From assembly GCA_023141985.1 (NCBI GenBank), contig JAGLKH010000293.1, positions 1 to 5,065 of the forward strand: a DNA stretch of 5,065 nt, given 5' to 3'. Numbering within the stretch: position 1 is the first letter of the stretch; each line of letters begins with the position of its first letter. Position numbers and translations under genes: made by a program. Shown here one piece after another: positions 1-5,065 of the stretch. The notes beneath the pieces are model-generated. The model saw nothing but the letters and a program-made list of their open reading frames with translations, ran no database searches and was not told where the DNA came from. The stretch comes from Flavobacteriaceae bacterium. Lineage in GTDB: Bacteria > Bacteroidota > Bacteroidia > Flavobacteriales > Flavobacteriaceae.

Positions 1-138
1 GATTCCGCAATGAATAAACTCGTTGATGGCAAAGGAAATTTAATTTCAAGTATTGAAAAGATTAAAAAGCTTGGAGCCAAAGCAAAAAAATCACTTCCGG
101 AAAATATTTTAAATCGGGCAGAAGAAGATAACAATTAA
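1..138 (+). CDS. rmuC: RmuC-family protein, C-terminal 45 residues (5' end outside window)
   Basis: Frame 1 is open from the left edge to a TAA at 136-138. The peptide contains NKLVDGKGNLISS, then KIKKLGAKAKKSLPENILNR and an acidic tail. A segment of the type 'kL..G.GNLi...ekik.LGaKakK.lp..ll.ra' is characteristic of the extreme C terminus of RmuC in Bacteroidota. RmuC proteins are predicted nuclease-fold proteins with a long coiled coil, linked in E. coli to limiting recombination at inverted repeats. The catalytic core and coiled coil lie outside the window, so only family identity can be claimed. The frame ends naturally and the gene converges on the - strand lipoprotein gene. No strong terminator follows it; a weak TATCA/TGATA pairing near 177-196 is the only candidate. 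Confidence 0.82.
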   Translation, partial: DSAMNKLVDGKGNLISSIEKIKKLGAKAKKSLPENILNRAEEDNN

Positions 139-192
139 CTCCTTTACTATTTCTCTAAAAACTGATTGTATTTTTATCATTTAAAAACGTGA

Positions 193-453
193 TATATTTA
201 TCAAGAACATAGAGATATACAAAAAGAACATGCAGAATTTGTTTTAACATCAAATAATCTTTCAAGTGAATTCTCTCAAAATGTCATTGAATTTGAAAAT
301 GCAGAAAAACTAAATCCTCCAATGGAAAAAAGGGAAAAACAAATTTTAACCAAAGATTTAATTGATAAAGCTAATCAAATAAAAAAGGAAATTGAGTTAA
401 GAGAGATTCCCAAAATTGAAGCAAAAATTACTTTTAAAGATAATATAGATTAA
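193..453 (+). pseudogene. Orphan 86-codon open frame, probable 3' remnant of an unidentified gene
   Basis: Frame 1 is open from just after a TGA at 190-192 to a TAA at 451-453. The translation (YIYQEHRDIQKEHAEFVLTS at its start, KITFKDNID at its end) is rich in Lys, Glu, Asn and Ile and looks like a soluble, largely helical tail. No ATG, GTG or TTG in this frame lies near the 5' end; the first in-frame ATG is at 322, which would leave a 43-residue peptide (MEKREKQILT...) with no ribosome binding site in front. Eighty-six codons without a stop is unusual in DNA this AT-rich, which argues for past coding. I recognise no family. It is in the same frame as the preceding rmuC end, but stops at 136, 163 and 190 separate them. 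The simplest reading is the tail of a gene whose 5' part was deleted; a real 43-residue gene from 322 is the alternative. Confidence 0.4.
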
Positions 454-475
454 ATTTTAGTTCTAAATGCGATAT

Positions 476-507
476 AAAAAAAGCCATCTTTTCAGACAGC
501 TCTTTTT
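476..507 (-). terminator. Intrinsic terminator downstream of the lipoprotein gene
   Basis: Read on the - strand, AAAAAGAGCTGTC (507-495) pairs with GATGGCTTTTTTT (488-476) around the six-base loop TGAAAA. In RNA all 13 positions pair if three G-U wobbles are allowed, and the 3' arm ends in a run of seven U. It lies 27 bases past the lipoprotein stop codon. In + strand RNA the same three wobble positions become A-C mismatches, so the hairpin is weaker in that direction, although it still ends in five U and may stop some transcription coming from rmuC. Confidence 0.72.
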
Positions 508-533
508 ATATAAATTAAAATGCAGAATAAAAC

Positions 534-1244
534 CTAATTCATCAAATCTGCAGCGAATTTAATATTATCTTTTAAAGCATCAGCAATGTCTTGATTTCCA
601 TCTTGATCGTTAGGGAAAATTTCAATCAATCCATCACCATTATTATCTGTAGCTTGACTCAAATCTATTTGATTTAACGAGCTCAAAAATTGCGAAATAT
701 CAAACTGTACTGTAAAATTAACTATGCCATCTTGTACTAACACTCCAGTACTTCTGCCTAAATCTAAATTTTCACTAGTATCATGCCAAAAAACGAATGG
801 CACACCATCTATAGTACCCTCTATATAGATAGACCTGTCAAAAAGGTCATCAGTAGCTGGCAAATCCTCATCCTTATGAAATTTAAAACGCAATTCTTTA
901 TATCTTCCATCTGGAACAAAAGCATTACCTATAGTTTGAGATAAAGCATTAGAATTATTAAGTAAATCAATTTGATAAGGGCCTCTAAACTGAATTTCAT
1001 CAGTGTCTAGACTACTGTTAGGATCGTCATCATTTTTAAAAATAACATCTCTGATTGAAATTCTGAAATCTGTAAAAATAACTTCAGCCACTTGTGTTTT
1101 TTGACTAGTGAATGTTTTTGAAGCTGTTGAATTAACTGCGCTTACTGTTAATTTAATACCTCCTGCACCATCATTATTATCTTTTGAACAACTAATAATA
1201 GCGAAGCTAAGTAGGAATAAAAATAAAAATTTTAAATTTTTCAT
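534..1244 (-). CDS. Putative surface-exposed lipoprotein of unknown function (DUF4382-like appearance)
   Basis: This 236-residue protein starts MKNLKFLFLFLLSFAIISC: a short basic head, a hydrophobic core and a lipobox with the lipidated cysteine at residue 19, the only cysteine in the protein. The next residues, SKDNND, resemble the Lys-then-acidic lipoprotein export signal of Bacteroidota, so surface display is likely. Residues about 30-190 are beta-rich, with FRISIRDVIF (60-69), EIQFRGPYQIDLLNN (83-97), PDGRYKELRFKF (111-122) and IYIEGTIDGVPFVF (139-152). This recalls DUF4382-like flavobacterial lipoproteins, a family without a settled function; I assign it by resemblance only. The C-terminal part has DNNGDGLIE (200-208) and NDQDGNQD (212-219), acidic loops like those that bind calcium, then a short helix. 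The gene lies downstream of a TonB-dependent receptor on the same strand after a 341-bp gap and ends at its own terminator. No Shine-Dalgarno sequence precedes the ATG. Confidence 0.85.
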   Translation of the reverse strand: MKNLKFLFLFLLSFAIISCSKDNNDGAGGIKLTVSAVNSTASKTFTSQKTQVAEVIFTDFRISIRDVIFKNDDDPNSSLDTDEIQFRGPYQIDLLNNSNALSQTIGNAFVPDGRYKELRFKFHKDEDLPATDDLFDRSIYIEGTIDGVPFVFWHDTSENLDLGRSTGVLVQDGIVNFTVQFDISQFLSSLNQIDLSQATDNNGDGLIEIFPNDQDGNQDIADALKDNIKFAADLMN

Positions 1245-1585
1245 AATTTTAGTTTTATGGGGTTTATTTATATAACAATTAACAAACTAAAAATCCTTTT
1301 TTTAATTATTATTTTATTTATTATTTCGACAATAATACAGATATTATCGATTAAAAGTAAATATATTCGATTAAATACATATATTTATTAAAAATAAAAA
1401 TATTGATAATTCAAGAACTCTAATTATGAAAAGATTTAATTTGGAAAAAACTATTCACTTTTAGACATTATTTTCTAATATCAAAAGGATAGATAATTAT
1501 GGTAAAGAAGTAATGAAAGGGTAATAATGATATTATATTTAATCAAGTTAAAATGTTAATCAATACTAAATGTGTTTATATAAGG
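1245..1585. other. 341-bp intergenic region between receptor and lipoprotein genes
   Basis: This stretch is very AT-rich and holds no credible gene; the longest ATG frame noticed is 12 codons (1426-1464). No GC-rich hairpin follows the receptor stop codon, so read-through into the lipoprotein gene is possible. A possible Bacteroidota -7 element on the - strand, TTAGTTTG at 1290-1283 (consensus TAnnTTTG, one mismatch), would place a transcription start about 30 bases before the lipoprotein ATG, but no TTG was seen at the matching -33 position. The phased TCGA repeats described separately lie upstream of it. An 8-base direct repeat, TTAATCAA, occurs at 1539-1546 and 1556-1563. Confidence 0.6.
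1326..1375 (-). repeat. Phased TCGA-centred direct repeats, possible operator of the lipoprotein gene
   Basis: On the - strand TTTAATCGA occurs at 1375-1367 and again, exactly, at 1355-1347, and a diverged copy, ATTGTCGA, lies at 1333-1326. The three TCGA cores begin at 1367, 1347 and 1326, so they are spaced 20 and 21 bp apart, close to two helical turns. Direct repeats at this spacing are what a DNA-binding protein contacting one face of the helix in tandem would use; LytTR-type regulators bind repeats with about 21-bp period, although this core does not match their known consensus. The repeats lie about 80-130 bp upstream of the lipoprotein start. Function is inferred from spacing alone, and chance in AT-rich DNA is not excluded. 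Confidence 0.35.
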
Positions 1586-4102
1586 TCAAAAATTAACCCT
1601 TAAAACCGCATTAGGTGTAAGTCCCAAAGAATTTTGAATGGTTTCACTTATACTACCATCATTAATGCGATAAAAGTTGTTAATCTCATTAGACTCATTT
1701 AAAAGATTCCAGACAGAAACACCCAAATTTGCATTGGCTTTTTTACTCAATTTAAAATCATACATCACAGAGACATCAATTCTTAAATAATCATCCAGAT
1801 GACTCTTATTTGTTGCTCCATAATTAATTTCATTATCTAAAACTTCACTTCCTATAATTGGTGCAGTCGTTGGTTTCCCGGAATGCCAATTCAATCCAGT
1901 AGAAACTTTTAAATTTTTTGCAGTATAAGCTATGCCAAATGTTAATGTATTAGTTATGTCGTAATTACTAGGAAATGAAACCTCAGGTAATGATTTAAAA
2001 GTGTAGTTATTGTTCATATAAGAATAACTCAGCCAAGTGTTAAAATTTTGTATGTTCTTTCTTAAAATAAAATCCAATCCAATGACCTCATAACTTCCAT
2101 TGGTTTTATGAAATTCATATTGATTTTGAAATCCTTGACTTTGTGTTGTAATTCCATCAACATTTTTATAATACCCTTCTGCACTTAACAGCCAACCACT
2201 TTTACTATAAGTAAGCCCAATTGAAACTTGTTTACTTTTTATTATAGGAATTTCATTATTATTTGAAAGTTGCCATCTGCGTTTTTCTATTCCTAAAAAA
2301 TCATTTTGGAAGTTAATGATTTGTGAGGTATTTTGATGTTTATATTCTCCTAACACTTCAAATGTAAAATCATCAAGAAACCGTTGATTAAAACTAATTC
2401 GTGGTTCTAAAATTTTCTTTTTAAATTTATCAATATAATTAAACCGGATTCCTACATTTATATTTGTGTTTTTGTTTAATGACCTATAACTCAACTGAGA
2501 AAACAAACCATGAGTACGCAAAACTTCAGAAACTAAAAGCCTAAATATTGGGCTATCAACATCATCTAAATTTGTAACTTCAGTTTCCACAAAATGGTAA
2601 CCACTTAAAAGATATAATTTCTTGTTAAACTTATAATTTACTTTTAATTTAAGGCTTGTTTCTGAAACTATATTTTCTTGTAAAAAACGCTGCGAATCGA
2701 ATATATTAACATTAATAGCTTTTAACTTATAATCAGTTTCATAAGCTTCAAATGAAGTTTGTAGTTTATCATTCCATATTCTATTATAATACAATGCGCC
2801 TGCAATACTATTTTGTGTTAAACTACTTTCTCTAGATTCTGCAATACTATTAATTACTGCATTCTCATTAAAAATTAGTTCGTTTCTTACGTTTATAAAA
2901 TTGAGTCGAATTTCATCTTTATCGGAGATTTTATAGATCCAACGCAATGAGGTGTCATAGAAATCAAATGTTTTACCAGAATTTATGATACTATTGATGT
3001 TGTTTTCTACTTCAGTATCTTGAGAGATTCTTTCAAAAAACTTGTTGTAAGTTGGTGTTTCAATAAAATCACTAATTGATTTTCGTGCTGCAATTTGAAT
3101 GGATGAATTCTTACTTAAAGGGATATCAGCAAAGCCATTGGCATCTATAAAGTTAATACCAATACTACCCTTAAATTTAGTATTTATGTTTTTATTCGTT
3201 TTCATTGAAATCGTGCCTGAAACACCATCAGTATAAGTAGCATCAGTTCCGTTTTTCCTAAGAGATACTTTTTGTGTTATTTGTGGATTATACATAGATA
3301 TAAGTCCAAAAAAATGTCCAGATTGATACATTTTAATATCATCCCAAAGTATAAGGTTTTGGTCATGAGTTCCTCCTCTAATATTAATATTTGAAACCGT
3401 TTCATTTAAGCTTTGAATTCCTGGAAATGCTTGAACTGATTGTAAAACATCTGTATCAATAAGTCCTGGCAAAATATCGAAATTAGAAAAATCAATTTCA
3501 TAAGAACCATTGTTTAATTTGTTGATTCCGTTTACAATATATTGTGAAATAACAATTTCTGAAAGCGAATGAAAATCGGGAATGAGATAGACTGTACCAC
3601 AATCTTCTTTATTAAAATGTAAATATGCCCTATTAATGGTTTTAAATCCTAAATGACGTATTTTAATTTGTTCAAACTCATTTTTGATTTTTAAGCTAAA
3701 AAATCCATTTTCATCTGTTGTAGTTGAATTTTTTAATCCTTGTATGGTAACATTTGCCAACGGTTTAAATTCCTCCTTATCCTTAATAAAACCACATAAA
3801 ATAAGACCTTCTTTTTGTTTTACTAAAACAAAATTCTCATTCATCAACACAAAAGTTAATCCTGTAGATTTTTCAAGGTATTTCATTGCCGCTAAAAGCG
3901 ATAATGTTTTATCGGGAGGTTTTAGAGTAACTCCTTCTATTATATCTTCAGCATAATTAAATTGTATCTTATAATGCTTTTGCAGCGATACTATAATTTT
4001 GGCAAGAGGTTGTACTTCTTCAAACTCTTGGGCCTTTATGCCATAAGAGTTAAAAAGTATAATACAAATCAATAATACGACCTTTCTAATTCTTCTTTTC
4101 AT
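1586..4102 (-). CDS. TonB-dependent outer-membrane receptor with STN signalling domain
   Basis: This 838-residue outer-membrane protein takes up a ligand using TonB energy and probably signals its presence. Residues 1-24 are a signal peptide (basic MKRRIRK, hydrophobic core, likely cleavage after GIKA). Residues about 30-96 form an STN domain (LAKIIVSLQKHYKIQFNYAE, ending FVLVKQ), the periplasmic part that contacts an anti-sigma factor. Residues about 100-186 are a carboxypeptidase-regulatory-like beta-sandwich (PLANVTIQG, TTTDENGFFSLKI, HLGF). Residues about 205-303 are the plug, with LQSVQAFPGIQS, NINIRGG (238-244) and DGVSGTISMKT. The rest is the beta-barrel, ending in a terminal Phe (VLRVNF), as expected for barrel assembly. 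The length is typical of short receptors of this class, shorter than most SusC proteins, and no SusD gene is adjacent. The start is fixed by the signal peptide and overlaps fecR by 17 bp, so the two genes are probably cotranscribed. No Shine-Dalgarno sequence is seen. The substrate cannot be deduced. Confidence 0.93.
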   Translation of the reverse strand: MKRRIRKVVLLICIILFNSYGIKAQEFEEVQPLAKIIVSLQKHYKIQFNYAEDIIEGVTLKPPDKTLSLLAAMKYLEKSTGLTFVLMNENFVLVKQKEGLILCGFIKDKEEFKPLANVTIQGLKNSTTTDENGFFSLKIKNEFEQIKIRHLGFKTINRAYLHFNKEDCGTVYLIPDFHSLSEIVISQYIVNGINKLNNGSYEIDFSNFDILPGLIDTDVLQSVQAFPGIQSLNETVSNINIRGGTHDQNLILWDDIKMYQSGHFFGLISMYNPQITQKVSLRKNGTDATYTDGVSGTISMKTNKNINTKFKGSIGINFIDANGFADIPLSKNSSIQIAARKSISDFIETPTYNKFFERISQDTEVENNINSIINSGKTFDFYDTSLRWIYKISDKDEIRLNFINVRNELIFNENAVINSIAESRESSLTQNSIAGALYYNRIWNDKLQTSFEAYETDYKLKAINVNIFDSQRFLQENIVSETSLKLKVNYKFNKKLYLLSGYHFVETEVTNLDDVDSPIFRLLVSEVLRTHGLFSQLSYRSLNKNTNINVGIRFNYIDKFKKKILEPRISFNQRFLDDFTFEVLGEYKHQNTSQIINFQNDFLGIEKRRWQLSNNNEIPIIKSKQVSIGLTYSKSGWLLSAEGYYKNVDGITTQSQGFQNQYEFHKTNGSYEVIGLDFILRKNIQNFNTWLSYSYMNNNYTFKSLPEVSFPSNYDITNTLTFGIAYTAKNLKVSTGLNWHSGKPTTAPIIGSEVLDNEINYGATNKSHLDDYLRIDVSVMYDFKLSKKANANLGVSVWNLLNESNEINNFYRINDGSISETIQNSLGLTPNAVLRVNF

Positions 4103-4997
4103 GAATTATTACAAGATTTGATGAACTCATGTCATAGGTCATATTCATTGGCTGAGTAATAGAATTTAGGGCGTTTTCTAAATTGTCATGAGTAAATCCT
4201 CCTGTAAACAAACGATTGGTATTAATATTCTTAAAGGTTATTTTAATATTGTATTGTCGTTCTAATTCGGCTAAAACTTCTTTAACAGGGACAGCTTTAA
4301 AGCTACTTTTATTGTCTGTCCAATTTGGTTTAATTAATGATGTTTCTCCTTCTTTAAATTTTCCGTTAAGAATAAGGTACGTATCTCCAACATGCAACAA
4401 TTTAGTTTTAAAGATAGATGAAACTTTAACAATTCCTTCAAAACATTTTACTTCAAAATAATTTTTACGTTGCTTTACGTTAAATTGTGTACCAACAACC
4501 GTTACAACACCATCTTTAGTAATGACATCAAATTTCTTTCCTTTTGCGACTTTAAAATACGCCTCTCCCTGGAGTTTTAATTCTCTCTGATTAGCCCAAT
4601 CGCGTTTATTATATTCAACTTTAGAAAGAGCATTTAGCATTACTTTTGAATGGTCAGGAAGCTCAATTGTCGTTTTTTGACTCGCTAAGGTTTGTATTTG
4701 AGTAAGGTTGTTATAAAAGAAAGAAAAATATATTCCGAAGGCAATTACAACTACACTTGCTATACGTAGTAAAGGGTTTAACCAGTTTAATTTATGTATA
4801 GGGTTTTTTTGTACCTGATATTTTTGTTTAAAGACTTCAAAATCATCAATATTTGAAAAATGTGATGCCTTAAACTGCTTCGCATGATCAATAATATCAA
4901 CACTTAATTGATGATCGTCTAACTTTTTAAATGCTTCAGTTTCAGCATCAGTTAGCTCATCAACAAGCCATTTTTTTATTAAGTAATCCTTATCCAT
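4086..4997 (-). CDS. FecR-family transmembrane anti-sigma factor
   Basis: This 303-residue inner-membrane protein should link the receptor to an ECF sigma factor. Residues 1-70 are a charged cytoplasmic anti-sigma region with KKWLVDELTDAETEAFKKL near the start. Residues about 74-96 (NPLLRIASVVVIAFGIYFSF) are the single membrane segment. Residues about 104-196 are the periplasmic FecR domain, with the family hallmarks IELPDHSKVMLNALSKVEY (111-129), LQGEAYFKVAKGKKFDV (142-158), VVGTQFNV (167-174) and CFEGIVKV (185-192). Residues about 231-299 match the C-terminal domain common in Bacteroidota FecR proteins (DUF4974; VPVKEVLAELERQYNIKITF), thought to meet the STN domain of the receptor. The length is slightly short for the family, and nothing essential appears missing. 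The start is supported by GGAG four bases upstream. The stop lies inside the start of the receptor gene. The cognate sigma factor is expected immediately upstream, beyond the right edge. Confidence 0.94.
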   Translation of the reverse strand: MDKDYLIKKWLVDELTDAETEAFKKLDDHQLSVDIIDHAKQFKASHFSNIDDFEVFKQKYQVQKNPIHKLNWLNPLLRIASVVVIAFGIYFSFFYNNLTQIQTLASQKTTIELPDHSKVMLNALSKVEYNKRDWANQRELKLQGEAYFKVAKGKKFDVITKDGVVTVVGTQFNVKQRKNYFEVKCFEGIVKVSSIFKTKLLHVGDTYLILNGKFKEGETSLIKPNWTDNKSSFKAVPVKEVLAELERQYNIKITFKNINTNRLFTGGFTHDNLENALNSITQPMNMTYDMSSSNLVIIHEKKN

Positions 4998-5065
4998 ATA
5001 TCTCCGTCTTTAATATATAACAATTTCATCTTCATTTTTCCTGATTATTTTATTTTAAATCCTTC
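4998..5065 (-). other. Leader of the fecR-family gene, possibly with the last codons of an upstream gene
   Basis: From the right edge, the three - strand frames reach stop codons within 21 bases: EGFKIK-stop (TAA at 5047-5045), KDLK-stop and RI-stop. An upstream gene on the same strand, most likely an ECF sigma factor judging from the usual sigma-FecR-receptor order, would therefore end here or further upstream, leaving at least about 47 bases before the fecR start. Too few codons are visible to identify it. No hairpin terminator is seen, which fits cotranscription. An A-rich stretch (GGAAAAATGAAGATGAAA) lies in the middle. Confidence 0.3.
5002..5005 (-). promoter_or_regulatory. Shine-Dalgarno-like GGAG before the fecR-family gene
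   Basis: The - strand reads GACGGAGATATATG, placing GGAG four bases before the ATG at 4997. Such a site is less usual in Bacteroidota, and the receptor and lipoprotein genes here have none. It supports the chosen start, although the spacing is slightly short and could be coincidental. Confidence 0.4.

Noticed and set aside
139..192. Possible read-through extension of RmuC into the following frame-1 open stretch
   Set aside because: Three separate stop codons (136, 163, 190) intervene, and the RmuC tail ends at a natural point for the family; the shared frame is a one-in-three coincidence.
1426..1464. 12-codon frame MKRFNLEKTIHF on the + strand in the intergenic gap
   Set aside because: It is too short to judge, lacks a ribosome binding site, and tiny frames are expected by chance.
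1539..1563. Direct repeat TTAATCAA, copies 17 bp apart, just after the receptor stop codon
   Set aside because: Eight AT-rich bases are easily repeated by chance in this composition, and the site does not lie near a start codon.
3684..3956. 90-codon open frame on the + strand inside the receptor gene
   Set aside because: It is antisense to the well-supported STN and regulatory-like region of the receptor, resembles no family and has no signal of its own; it is a shadow frame.
4216..4461. 81-codon open frame on the + strand inside the fecR-family gene
   Set aside because: It is antisense to the conserved periplasmic and C-terminal domains of the anti-sigma factor and has no recognisable domain; a shadow frame.
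5045..5065. Naming a sigma factor from the six codons EGFKIK at the right edge
   Set aside because: Six codons cannot identify a gene, and another frame (KDLK-stop) is equally possible; the sigma factor is only inferred from the usual gene order.

Overview
The window looks like a chromosomal segment from a member of the Bacteroidota, most likely a flavobacterium. The DNA is strongly AT-rich, most genes lack a Shine-Dalgarno sequence, the lipoprotein has a Bacteroidota-type surface-export signal after its cysteine, and a FecR anti-sigma factor (with the C-terminal domain typical of the phylum) is paired with a TonB-dependent receptor that carries both an STN and a carboxypeptidase-regulatory-like domain.

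Layout from left to right: (1) positions 1-138, + strand, the last 45 codons of an RmuC-like protein; (2) positions 193-453, + strand, an 86-codon open frame with no usable start near its 5' end, probably the remnant of a lost gene; (3) a hairpin terminator at 476-507 serving the - strand; (4) a 236-residue putative surface lipoprotein on the - strand (534-1244); (5) a 341-bp AT-rich gap holding a phased set of TCGA-centred repeats about 80-130 bp upstream of the lipoprotein start; (6) an 838-residue TonB-dependent receptor on the - strand (1586-4102); (7) a 303-residue FecR-family anti-sigma factor on the - strand (4086-4997), overlapping the receptor gene by 17 bp; (8) a 68-bp leader in which all three - strand frames from the right edge close within 21 bases.

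The - strand genes form the envelope half of a cell-surface signalling system. In the known scheme, the receptor binds a ligand outside the cell, its periplasmic STN domain contacts the C-terminal part of FecR, and FecR releases or activates an ECF sigma factor in the cytoplasm. The sigma factor is expected just beyond the right edge but is not visible here. The lipoprotein lies downstream of the receptor and may be its surface partner or a separately controlled target; no SusD homologue, siderophore gene or hydrolase in the window reveals the ligand. I see no RNA gene, CRISPR array or insertion sequence. The content is mostly recognisable; the least explained items are the phased repeats, the orphan open frame and the role of the lipoprotein.
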